Origin: Harmothoe impar
Taxonomy: Eukaryota > Annelida > Polychaeta > Phyllodocida > Polynoidae
Direction: 5' to 3'
Length of the DNA: 64,000 nt
NCBI GenBank assembly: GCA_947462335.1
Contig: OX381709.1
Location: forward strand, 82,398,622-82,462,621
Below, piece by piece: positions 1 through 9,293 of the stretch (position 1 is its first letter; the number at the start of each line of letters is the position of its first letter). Below the pieces are notes generated by a model. That model saw only the letters and a program-made list of their open reading frames with translations. It did not search any database and was not told where the DNA came from. Position numbers and translations under genes: made by a program.

Positions 1-589
1 TGAGCTTAGAGTGTGTATACAAAAAAACTACAGGAGGCGTGTGGTGTGAAGCAGGACCCCCTAAGACGGGTGTGTCTGTCTGTGAGTAGAGTCGTGTGCA
101 TGTGGTGAGCGACTTAAGTGTAAAACAAAAAAATCACCGCCTCCTGCCGTGGTGAGTAGACTGGCCGGCGGCGGCTGGCTAGTTCAATAGGGGTGACAGC
201 TGACTAAGGCTGTGCATGAAAATCTGATTTTCACCTGACCTCTGACGTTTGTTACAATGAATGCCAAAGGGGGAGAGAGTCGTCCTCAGGTAGGGGGTAG
301 GAGGTAAAGCTATGGATAAGGAAAAAACACCATTTTCAGCTGGCTTCCACAGATGGTGATGACATACCCCTCGTCATCTAAGCTCTTAAGAAGCTCTTAA
401 GGAGCGGAGCAGCTGCTAGACAGCTGAGGTGCTGTTGGAAATAGGATTAAACTCCCTCTGTATAAAAAGCTCTGATTTCTGTTAGAAAAAAACCATATCA
501 ACTCTGACCACAGTAACGTATACTACCACCACCACCAGCACCACCGCCGCCGCTACTGCTGCCGCCGCCAGTCACAGCTGATCGCCTCA
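1..589. other. CpG-containing leader region, possible 5' part of a host transcription unit
   Basis: No long ORF is present. The stretch has splice-donor-like GTGAGT sites at about 91 and 151, mixed composition with frequent CG dinucleotides, and a run of CCA/CCG/CTG triplets near 525-571. It lies directly beside the transcription-factor-site cluster at 590-1545, so it may be leader or first-intron sequence of a gene running off the left edge. That is inference; no exon can be shown. Confidence 0.25.
525..571. repeat. Triplet-rich tract (CCA/CCG/CTG)
   Basis: A run of CCA, then CCG and CTG-type triplets. No associated ORF of convincing length was seen. Confidence 0.6.
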
Positions 590-788
590 TTAAAGCATGT
601 GACGTCGTCACTTCTAGTCACATGCTTCATCAAGTCGCTTCCAGTCGCGTGATCTTAAAGACCCTCACTTCCTAAACAAACAAAAACGAAGAGACGCGCT
701 TCTTCCTCTCGAGAGGAAGAAGCGTGTCTCTCGATTGAAATCTTTTTCTTTTCTTTTTTTCTTAAAAGAGACAAACGCCCCTTAGAGT

Positions 789-945
789 GCCCCCCCACCC
801 CCCTAGAGTGCCCCCCTCCCCCCTCCCCCCCTCCCCCCCCACCACTCGCCCCATGCATCCTAAAAGCGCCCCCCTCCCCATGCATCTTAAAGGGGCCCCC
901 CTCCCCTTCCCTCCCCTCCCCTCCCCTCCCCCCCCCCCCTTTATA
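789..945. repeat. C-rich polypyrimidine tract
   Basis: Long runs of C with a few T or A breaks. The minus strand is therefore G-run rich and could form G-quadruplexes. The ORFs across it are low-complexity Pro/Gly and are not coding. Confidence 0.7.
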
Positions 946-1077
946 CACTCTAAAGAACGCTTCTACCTAGTTCAATAAGTCACTTCCAGTCGCTCGTAAA
1001 ACAATAAAAAATGAAAAAAAAACAACAAACTTATATCGTAGTGTTTTTTATTAGTTTACCGAAAAAAATAAGAGACT

Positions 1078-1134
1078 CGCCTCCTTCTCCTCCTCCTCCT
1101 CCTCCTCCTCCTCCTCCTCCTCCAAAAAAAAAAA
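1078..1134. repeat. (CTC)n microsatellite followed by an A-run
   Basis: About fifteen CTC triplets followed by a run of A. It splits the transcription-factor-site array. Confidence 0.9.
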
Positions 1135-2648
1135 AGATATCACATTTTAAAGCGCGTGACCCCTTAAAGACGCTCATCTCTTCATTAAGTCGCGTGACGT
1201 CACTTCTTCTTCTTCTTCTTCCGGTCACGTGATCAATCAGGTCACTTCCGGTCACGTGATCCTCAATCAGGTCACTCACTTCCGGTTGGCCATTAGGTCA
1301 TGTGACGTCACTTCCGGTCACGTGACTCATCAGGTCACTTCCGGTCACGTGATCCTAAAGTAGGTCACTTCCGGTCCCCTAAGTAGGTCATATGACGTCA
1401 CTTCCGGTCCATAAGTAGGTCATATGACCTCACTTCCGGTCACGTGACCAAATGGCGGCCTCTGATTGGCTAACTAGGTCACGTGACCTCACCACTAATC
1501 CCCTAAGTAGGTCACTTCCGGTCACGTGACCAAATGGAGGCCTCGGAGGCTGCAGGTCGATTGAGTAATAAACAGTACTTAACTATAGTCCCGTTCCGAT
1601 ACATACAATACTACTCAGAATGCTATCTCCCATTACATCCTATTTATCAATGACTCTCGTGTGTGTCTGGGCTTCCCTTGCTTAACTTAAAAGGGCCGTT
1701 ATCTCCTCTTTTATGTCCCCTCTTTTGTTAATGCCCATTTCCTCAGACACAGGCACAGTTGCTATTCTAATTTTCTCAGCAGGAATATGACTTATGCCGT
1801 GGGAATGCAAACATTACTTACTCTCATGTGTCTAGAGGCAGGGATATTGATCTGTATTTCCTCTATCAAAACATCATATCTACATCTACATACTGCAGAA
1901 TGAGATAAATCATTAAGATAGGTGGGGGCATGACAAGGGTTTGCAAAAACAATAATATTCAGATGCATTCATGACATACATTTATATTGACAGCAATGTA
2001 TTGCCTATTCCAGACCATACATATCTCTGACCTTGCTCTACACTGTACCTTCTTTACCTTACCCTTTAAGAAATAACACTATGCGTTATGCATACTTTGT
2101 TGCAATAATGTTTGATTGGTTCATCATTGCAATCTCTAGGAAATGTATCAAGCATGTAAGGTTAGCCTGATGTACAAATGCAGAACTGGCATTCATGGAT
2201 ACATCATGATAACAAAAGAGCATTGTGCTTTAACTTTAAGCAAACAACTATCTACAGAACAAGTTCTACATATTTTAACAAAAAATAATATGTTGTGTTT
2301 TAATTACAAACTTCACACTGGCAAAGGATAGGGGGAATTGAATGTCGTAACTGGCTCTATGTCAATAGGCATGTCTTTTCTCAAATTCCCTGTGTAGGCG
2401 ATATAAGCCTTATAAATGCTATGGATACAAGCAAACACAATTCCGAAGCAACTCTCGATGAGGAGCTTCATGGCACTAATCTCCTATCCCATAATGAAGG
2501 CTATAACATATTCTATGGCTTCATCTAGAGGGTGATGCTATAAAACAGTGTTGAGCTACCATTGATGTTGATCAATGAGCTGCCATGTCAAATATGCCTC
2601 TACGGGAAAACTGTTCATTTATCATTTCCAAGGAATCTGGAACATTAT

Positions 2649-2708
2649 TTTTGGGCAGAAAATCTTTCCTCCAGGGGCTGGTTACCCTAGATTTAGCTAA
2701 AAAATTTT
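2649..2708 (+). repeat. Left inverted repeat of the PLE
   Basis: This is the reverse complement of 6702-6760, the same over its length apart from one extra A. The ORF1 reading frame opens immediately inside it. Confidence 0.95.
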
Positions 2709-2763
2709 AGGTAACATTGTAGACATACCGGCACTGACACACACTGACGCCCAGCCGGGGTCA

Positions 2764-4059
2764 GTGAGTGCACAGGCCACTCTTGTCACACCTGTTACAC
2801 ATGCGGTCAACCCCGAGGCGGTCAGCCAAGGGGACTCCAATTGTAACACAGGCACTGTGATTTTAGGACAGGGTAATGACAGCCAGCAGGCTCTCACCAC
2901 ACCTCAACCTAAAACCACGGGTTCTACGCGTAAAAAACGTAAAACCAAAATTAATGGCACCGGTGGCAGAAATAATGGACAGATGTCCATTATGGATGCT
3001 TTCCGCACACAAACCATTAAAAGGGATCTTGCCATCCCAGACACATCCAATAACATGGATGTTTCACTCACTCAGTCAGACAATACTATCCTGAAGGATT
3101 TAGTCGACCTTGACAGCAGTGGGGAGATTGTGGTGATTGACCCAGACCCAGACCCCGACCAGGGCGACGGGCCAGGGCCGGACACACTGACCCCCTCACT
3201 GAGAGCCAATCAAACAGGTATTAACACACCTGTTTTAGATTTGTCTAAAGATATCGATTGTATCCTAGAACAGATCCAAACTGAAAATATCCCTGTCAAT
3301 TTTCAGGTGATTGACTCCATCCTGCCCAGCGGGACCCCGTGGCGAGATGTCCGCAACAGTGGACACGAGGGCAACAGGGACCGAATCAGGGCGAAGTGGC
3401 TGGAACAGATCATCGCCGAAGGCAACATCACCCCGTGGGCTGCGGGTCTCCTGGAGACACCTGTCTATGGGGCTGATGAAGCCTTGGCCAAGGAGTATGC
3501 ACAGATACGCCTAGAAGCGGCACAGAAGGTTATGCGCGCTAACATAGCCTTCCTGTACCGATCTGAAAAAGCCAAATCTAATGTATCAGAAGCCCATCTG
3601 AAAACTGTAAGGGAAAGGGTAGAGACTGAAAATACCCCCACCAACGCAGCCTACATTATGGGTGTAGTCACAGGTTACATCACCTCCAAGTGGAACAAAG
3701 AGTCCAAATCTTTCACTGATAACCTTAGTGGGAAGTTTGAGCGCCTGGTTGTCCCCAGTAAGAGTGATCTTGCCAATCCAGCCCTGGCTGTGAAGAAACA
3801 GATCATCCTCTCCAAACAGGTCAACAAAGAGGAGCCCAAACCTACCACTAGCAAGGTTTTTCAGCCCCCCCCTGCAGTCCGCCCACAGCAGGGGGTACAG
3901 TCACAGCCGACCCCAAAACCTTCGGCCCCTCCCACCGACCCTCGGACCCAGCCGGGCAAGCAGAAGCCCAAGGTCCCAAAGGCCGGCACAGGAGGAAAGG
4001 TGACCAAACGAGGCGGCAAGGGCTCCAAGAAGAAGACCTTCGTGAAGCCCCAGGAATAG
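2764..4059 (+). CDS. PLE ORF1, protein of unknown function
   Basis: About 431 residues, or 452 if read from the first open codon at 2701. There is no ATG at the left end: the listed start is GTG, and the frame is open right up to the inverted repeat, so ORF1 may be truncated at its 5' end. Visible parts are a Ser/Thr-rich head, a basic patch near residues 56-62 (RKKRK), an acidic Asp/Pro stretch near 120-140, a helical, charged middle near 180-330, and a Pro/Lys-rich basic tail. A PCNA-box-like QMSIMDAF lies at 73-80. I recognise no domain. Position and basic ends suggest an RNA-binding or accessory protein, by analogy with other retroelement ORF1s. The downstream RT frame is -1 relative to ORF1 and already open through the ORF1 end. 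Confidence 0.7.
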   Translation: MSAQATLVTPVTHAVNPEAVSQGDSNCNTGTVILGQGNDSQQALTTPQPKTTGSTRKKRKTKINGTGGRNNGQMSIMDAFRTQTIKRDLAIPDTSNNMDVSLTQSDNTILKDLVDLDSSGEIVVIDPDPDPDQGDGPGPDTLTPSLRANQTGINTPVLDLSKDIDCILEQIQTENIPVNFQVIDSILPSGTPWRDVRNSGHEGNRDRIRAKWLEQIIAEGNITPWAAGLLETPVYGADEALAKEYAQIRLEAAQKVMRANIAFLYRSEKAKSNVSEAHLKTVRERVETENTPTNAAYIMGVVTGYITSKWNKESKSFTDNLSGKFERLVVPSKSDLANPALAVKKQIILSKQVNKEEPKPTTSKVFQPPPAVRPQQGVQSQPTPKPSAPPTDPRTQPGKQKPKVPKAGTGGKVTKRGGKGSKKKTFVKPQE

Positions 4060-4139
4060 ACTCTAACAGTATCGCGAGCAATTCGGTTCTGATTAAAGCT
4101 ATTAAACCATGTACACGTGTTATCTCTGAGTCCAACATA

Positions 4140-6674
4140 TTGTGTAGCAACACTAATGTAGTCAATCTATCCTCTAAAGGCCTTTCCTCAGATGAGAAAA
4201 CTCTTTTAGAAAAAGGTCTCAAGTTTTGTCCCTCTCAGAGACAGTTTAGTGAAGGTGATATGCGAGCAGAATTAGATAAATTCCATCGTAATCTCCGCAT
4301 CAAACAATTCTTCAGTAAAGAGCCAGGGACCAGTACAGGTCCCTCCAACCAGGGGGAACCACCGGAAGTGGTCCCCCCTGGAGAGACAGTTGACCCCATC
4401 CCCCCCCAGGGGGGTACGGTCACCACCCAGCCCCCTCCAGACACCAATTTGGATACTCCTTGTGCCGCCCCTGTTGCCAAGCCAGTGGTCGTCCTAGATG
4501 ACACACCACTCAGTGACACGAGCGACACACCGGGAGACACCCAAACCCAGGAGGAGACTGGAGGCCAGGCACGGAGCATGGGGTTTCCCCCCTACTCCAA
4601 CCCTGAACTGTCTAAAAAGCTCAGGGGGGAATCCAAGTGGAATCCCCCTCAAGGTTCTAAAAACCTGGAAGGTTTTATAACCATAAATGAAGTTAGTTTG
4701 GCTAAACGCAATATCCAAAAGAGAAAGGCTAAACCCAATCTCACCAATGGCCAGAAGGCTGCCCTCAAGGATTTATCGAAAGATAATTCCATTACTATAA
4801 AACCTGCTGACAAGGGCGGGGCTATAGTAATCATGGACACCTCTGACTATGTGGTTGAAGCAAATAGACAACTGGGAGACCTGAAAGTATACTGTCGTAT
4901 CGATCAGGACCCCACCGTTGACTATGACCTGGAAATCACCGCCATCATCGACAAGCTTATCGATGAGGGCATCATCACTGCCAAAATGGGAGGCTCTTTG
5001 AAAAACAAAAATCCGAGAGCCCCCCACGTGTACTTCTTACCGAAGATACACAAGGGTATCATCCCCCCACCATGCAGACCAGTAGTATCTGCCAATGGGT
5101 GCGCGACTGAGAAAATCTCCATGTTTGTGGACACTTTTCTCAAACCCCTTGTACCTACGGTGAAGTCCTATATCAAAGACACAAATGACTTTGTGGTCAA
5201 GATCAGACAGTTACCCCCCCTGAAAGCAGGTGCTATCATGGGGACTCTGGATGTAGGAGCCCTGTACACCAATATCCCCAACAACGAGGGTATTGAGGCA
5301 GTCAGAGAAAAACTCACGGAATTCAGACCAGCTGGCCAGAATCCGGAACCAATACACGTTTGTGAGTTACTGAACATAGTACTCACAAAAAACAACCTCC
5401 AGTTCAATGGTAAACATTACCTCCAGATCAGTGGCACAGCCATGGGGACTAGATTAGCCCCCTCATACGCCAACATTTTCATGGAAAACCTAGAGGAAAA
5501 ACAACTGAATGGTTTCAGACTGAAACCACTCACCTGGTGGAGATATATCGATGATATTTTCTTCATCTGGGAACATGGTAAAGAAAGCATGGATGAATGG
5601 CTCTTGTACCTGAACGGGAGTCACCCAACCATCAAGTACACTATGCTAGATTCACAGACAGATGTCAGTTTTCTAGACACACTTGTAAAGCGGGATGAGA
5701 ACACAGACAAACTGTACACGGACCTGTATACGAAGCCTACAGACGTGAACAGTTACCTGGAGTTCAACTCCGCCCACCCCCCCGCCACCAAACGTAGTCT
5801 CCCCTACTCACAACTCCTCAGGATCAAGAGGATCTGTGAGAGACAGGAAGACTACGAGAGACATGCCGAGGTGAAACTAGAGCAGTTCAGGGAGAGAAAA
5901 TACCCTGAAAAGCTACTAGTGGCATGCAAGAAAAAAGTGGACGACCAAGACAGGGAGTTCATACTCAGTAAGGTCAAAGCAAAGAATGAGGAAAGGAGAG
6001 ACAAAACCTTCATCATTGAGACCTATAGACCGGGAGGCAACAGCCTCAAAGCTATTCTAGACCAGAATTGGCCAGTCCTGGGAGGGTCCAGGACTACCAA
6101 ATTCTTGTATGATACTGAACTGACAACTGGATTCAAGAGGCCTAAAAACCTCAAGGATCACCTCGTCCGTGCTAAGACTAGCTACGACGAGACCGGCAAG
6201 AAGTCCAAGGACAAGAGAAAGGCAGCCAACCGCAACGCTTGTAATAAGAGAAATTGCAAGCACTGCGACAGGCTCGTGAAAACCGGAACCATGAAATCCA
6301 AACACACGGGACATACCCACAAGACGAAGTGGAATGTCACGTGTAAAAGCTCCAATGTGATTTATTGCATTGAGTGCAAGGTTTGCCAGATGCAGTACAT
6401 TGGCCAAACCAAGCGCATGATCAAAGAGAGGATCGGCGAACACCTTGGTTGCATAAAACGCAACAAAGGTAAGAATGAGGTGTACAAACACTTTAATTCT
6501 AGAGGACACTCGGGTAGAGACGATGTCTCTGTGTACATACTGGACTTCATCTACAGACACCCAGCCAGCCGAGAAGGTGGCCGTCTGCGAGATAAAATAG
6601 AGTTCGGATGGATCCACAGAGTGAAAACATCTACTCCGTATGGCCTCAACACGATGGACAACAAATATGGTTGA
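4140..6674 (+). CDS. Penelope-like reverse transcriptase with GIY-YIG endonuclease
   Basis: 844 residues from a TTG codon; the frame is open further upstream through the end of ORF1 with no ATG, so translation may begin by frameshift or at a non-ATG codon. Residues 7-28 match the N-terminal NLSSK...LLEKGL block seen in PLEs. KPADKGGAIVIMD is at 221-233. RT motif A (LDVGALYTNIP) is at 370-380, motif B (GTAMGTRLAPSYAN) at 432-445, and the catalytic YIDD at 469-472, with SFLDT at 510-514. A Cys-rich segment (CNKRNCKHC) is at 701-709. The GIY-YIG nuclease starts at about 740 (IYCIEC...YIGQT). All catalytic motifs are present with no stop or frameshift, so the protein looks potentially active. A PCNA-box-like NLRIKQFF is at 51-58. 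Confidence 0.96.
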   Translation: MCSNTNVVNLSSKGLSSDEKTLLEKGLKFCPSQRQFSEGDMRAELDKFHRNLRIKQFFSKEPGTSTGPSNQGEPPEVVPPGETVDPIPPQGGTVTTQPPPDTNLDTPCAAPVAKPVVVLDDTPLSDTSDTPGDTQTQEETGGQARSMGFPPYSNPELSKKLRGESKWNPPQGSKNLEGFITINEVSLAKRNIQKRKAKPNLTNGQKAALKDLSKDNSITIKPADKGGAIVIMDTSDYVVEANRQLGDLKVYCRIDQDPTVDYDLEITAIIDKLIDEGIITAKMGGSLKNKNPRAPHVYFLPKIHKGIIPPPCRPVVSANGCATEKISMFVDTFLKPLVPTVKSYIKDTNDFVVKIRQLPPLKAGAIMGTLDVGALYTNIPNNEGIEAVREKLTEFRPAGQNPEPIHVCELLNIVLTKNNLQFNGKHYLQISGTAMGTRLAPSYANIFMENLEEKQLNGFRLKPLTWWRYIDDIFFIWEHGKESMDEWLLYLNGSHPTIKYTMLDSQTDVSFLDTLVKRDENTDKLYTDLYTKPTDVNSYLEFNSAHPPATKRSLPYSQLLRIKRICERQEDYERHAEVKLEQFRERKYPEKLLVACKKKVDDQDREFILSKVKAKNEERRDKTFIIETYRPGGNSLKAILDQNWPVLGGSRTTKFLYDTELTTGFKRPKNLKDHLVRAKTSYDETGKKSKDKRKAANRNACNKRNCKHCDRLVKTGTMKSKHTGHTHKTKWNVTCKSSNVIYCIECKVCQMQYIGQTKRMIKERIGEHLGCIKRNKGKNEVYKHFNSRGHSGRDDVSVYILDFIYRHPASREGGRLRDKIEFGWIHRVKTSTPYGLNTMDNKYG

Positions 6675-6701
6675 TCAACTTCCCCTTCAATGCCACGTCG
6701 G

Positions 6702-6760
6702 AAAATTTTTAGCTAAATCTAGGGTAACCAGCCCCTGGAGGAAAGATTTTCTGCCCAAAA
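6702..6760 (-). repeat. Right inverted repeat of the PLE
   Basis: Inverted copy of 2649-2708, placed 27 bases after the RT stop codon. PLE copies commonly end in direct or inverted terminal duplications, and this pair fits the inverted form. Confidence 0.95.
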
Positions 6761-6895
6761 CTGACTAAGTTGAAGTTGCTCAATCCACTATTTACCCCCA
6801 CAGACTGAGGACACCGTAAGGACCTCTTTCCTCTAAAACTCTCTGGTAGCTACCGGAGAGGCCACAGCAATTTGCTAATGATTCGCAAGTTTCAC

Positions 6896-6922
6896 CTGAC
6901 GAAGCCCCCGGAGGGCCGAAAC
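6896..6922 (+). ncRNA. Hammerhead-ribozyme-like core in the PLE 3' region
   Basis: CTGACGA at 6896-6902 is followed by a GCCC/GGGC stem (6904-6907 with 6913-6916) and then GAAAC at 6918-6922. This matches the conserved CUGANGA - stem II - GAAA order of hammerhead ribozymes, which are known in PLE terminal regions. The base pair closing stem II is A-C, and I could not place a convincing stem III and cleavage site, so activity is unproven. Confidence 0.4.
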
Positions 6923-6980
6923 CCTGATCGACCCCCCCCCAACCTGTTGGTGGAGGGGAGTGTATGATAGACTTTTTTTC

Positions 6981-7600
6981 CTAAAAATGATTTTTTAATT
7001 GTCATGAAGCCCCAGATAGGAGCCAAATACAATTACACTAAATCAAACTTCTCTCCCTTCTTTAGTGCCCCAACTGGGGAGTAATTTCTACAAAGAAGAG
7101 AGACTAGGACTAAACCCAGCCCTGGAGTAAAGCACCCTATTTAAGTTAGGGACTATGTTCTATTTTATTCCTAAGCCAGGCCTGTCCTACAGCAGTGTTA
7201 ACCTGGGTGCCCCTCAGCTGAGGGACACAGGTCCACACTCACAGCACACTACCGCCATCTGGCGGTTTAGCTGAGAACCAGGGGTACCAGAGGGACTGTA
7301 GAGATGGCAGCACCATCTATATAGTCTCCCCCCCTCTGTCAGTTGTGAAAATGTACTTTCATACTTACAGTGAAGTTAAAGGTTCAAAACAGGTACTAAC
7401 ATACTTCATCCCTACCAGTAGGAAGGTTTTAAAGTATTACACACCTGGGGAAACAGTTCATATAGCCAAACAACCACAGTTGGGTTTGAGGCTATATTTT
7501 TCTGACCAATCAGAGGAGAGCTCCTTGTCTGAACGACAACAGGCGCGGTTTCCTCGGTCTATTCGGTCTGTGGTAGTGAGCGAGATACATCTTCTAAACA
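6981..7600. other. Arm A-specific non-coding stretch after the PLE
   Basis: Absent from arm B. An ORF of about 105 codons (ATG at 7351) crosses from this stretch into duplicated DNA; it has no recognisable motif and arm B does not conserve it. No further feature seen. Confidence 0.4.
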
Positions 7601-9280
7601 GAATCTGGAACATTAACCTCCAGACATTGTACCATTGGAATAGCCATTACTCCACTTCCAAGAGTTAGGGAACAACAGCTCAGAATAATGTACTTGGAAT
7701 ATACCCTCAAATTGACCTGCTTACAACCATCAAGAGGTGCCTAGGCATATTTCCTGATGGATATAAAAATGGTGGCTAAAGGACATAAGTGGTGCAGCAC
7801 ACCCCAGGGTATTGTGGTAGTTTATCATATTAAGTCCGTGATGTGAGTGGGTTTTATTTTGAGCTGGCTCAATAAATTGGCTGTTGTGTCCTGCACCAGA
7901 CAAAAACAGCACACAAATTACCGGTGAGAATTAAGTCTTTGTGGGATGTCATGTCTGCTCATTTTATCCATCATACAGCTTTTTACTGAGGAAGGTTTTT
8001 TGTTTAGGACAGGATTATTTCATTTACTCAAGTCTGGCTCATGCTAGTCCACAGGAGGTAATGTCATAAAGTGGTGGCTGGTGTTTTTCACATCCCGACC
8101 TCAGTGCTTTTCTGTGTTCGAGTTGCAAATGATGTTGTATTGAAAACAGATATTTGGTCAGGCAGGAGGAAAGCTAGATACGAAACTCCATCTAAGATAT
8201 CTAAACAGATAAATGATAAGTGACAGATATCTAAACACATAGGTAATGACACAAATTCAGGAGTGACAGCTACATCTTCTTTGAAAACAAAACACATTTC
8301 TTTGTGAGTGCTGAATAGAGGTTTAAATCTTTGTGACTCTGTGGTGACCGTCAATGTTCCAACTCAAGTGCAATTGCTCTATTATCAAGCTAAAGAGAGG
8401 CTGCTGGGCAAAAACAGTTAATCAGAGACTCATTTCCACTCATTCAGAGGACTCTCCCAGATTCTAGTCGTCAGTCTCCACTGGGGAAATTCACCTTTCA
8501 ATATGGTACTCTGGCACTTCTAATAGCCAGACACTCACTGCACACAGGCAAGGGCCACAAACAGACAAAGATTGGTTGCCCTTTCAGTATTCCTTACAAA
8601 CCTATGATGTGGGATTGATTAGTGTCTTTCATGCATGGAAGTGTCTCATGGTAACATATGCTCAGCCAATCAGGCTCTCCTAGATCTATATGTATGATGT
8701 ATACAAGTGCAGCCAATTTTATATTTGACTCATGCAATATGTGGACAGTGCACTGCTATCTAGTTTATATTTCATCAAAATCGCTCTGACAAAATTCAAT
8801 CTCTTTCTTTCAAATTCTGGACATACCTTGCAGGACTTACATCAGGATACTGGGAGTACAGCAGCACACAGCATGTATTCAAGCCTCAGTCTTTGAGGAG
8901 GTTAACAATACTGGATGACTTTTCTCCTGACCTTGACCTTGGATTATTGAGCTGCTTGCCACATGACCCCGTAAGGTGAGTGAACTTATGTTAGGTGCAA
9001 CACTTCTACTTGCAAAATGAGAAAATCCATTGGTGTACTACAGCATACTGTAGCCACTGGTAGCTAAACTATGTTAACTAATGCAGTTGGGATTGAGTCA
9101 AGACGGAGCATCTGCAAAAAGAGTGATGCATCTGTTAAAGTTCTGAACCCAGTAGAGAGGAGTAAAGCCTTGAATTTACACTATATTTTACATATTGCCA
9201 ATTAAACCATTACAGGGCTTTATATTTTGTGTAAATGGCAGGTCTCAGACATTTTGCAGCTCCCCCTGAGACAGCTACAA

Positions 9281-9293
9281 GGGGGGGGGGGCT
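9281..9293. repeat. Poly-G run in arm A only
   Basis: A G homopolymer at the position where arm B (about 31598-31610) reads a mixed GAGGGTGGGG sequence. Confidence 0.7.

Larger units (their letters stand above)
590..1545. promoter_or_regulatory. Dense repeated cluster of ETS, CRE, E-box, YY1 and CCAAT motifs
   Basis: Between 1213 and 1545 the unit CACTTCCGGTCACGTGA recurs in variant forms. There are about nine ETS-type CTTCCGG sites and about seven CACGTG E-boxes (for example 1226-1231 and 1253-1258). TGACGTCA CRE sites lie at 1195-1202, 1303-1310 and 1393-1400. A YY1-type AAATGGCGGCC is at 1450-1460 with a decayed copy near 1531, and a CCAAT box (TGATTGGC) is at 1463-1470. Degenerate copies lie at 600-660 and 970-1000, separated by simple repeats. 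These are the motifs typical of TATA-less animal housekeeping promoters, but their tandem arrangement also fits a minisatellite that grew from such a promoter. The sequence sits just outside the left end of the duplication, so arm B has no copy. Confidence 0.5.
2649..6980 (+). mobile_element. Penelope-like retroelement (PLE) with inverted flanking repeats
   Basis: Two long same-strand ORFs (2764-4059 and 4140-6674) lie between a ~60-bp inverted repeat at 2649-2708 and 6702-6760. A hammerhead-like core follows at 6896-6922. The second ORF is a Penelope-type reverse transcriptase with a C-terminal GIY-YIG domain. Arm B lacks the element: its sequence runs from the match of 2640 (about 29450) into the match of about 7600 (about 29470). 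The exact 3' end is uncertain; the PLE-like part seems to end near 6980. 6980-7600 is also missing from arm B but shows no recognisable feature. Confidence 0.9.

Noticed and set aside
2143..2331. Small ORF left of the PLE
   Set aside because: AT-rich, 62 codons, no motif, in a stretch missing from arm B.
7345..7668. 107-codon ORF after the PLE
   Set aside because: It spans the border between PLE-associated and duplicated DNA, has no motif, and arm B does not conserve it.
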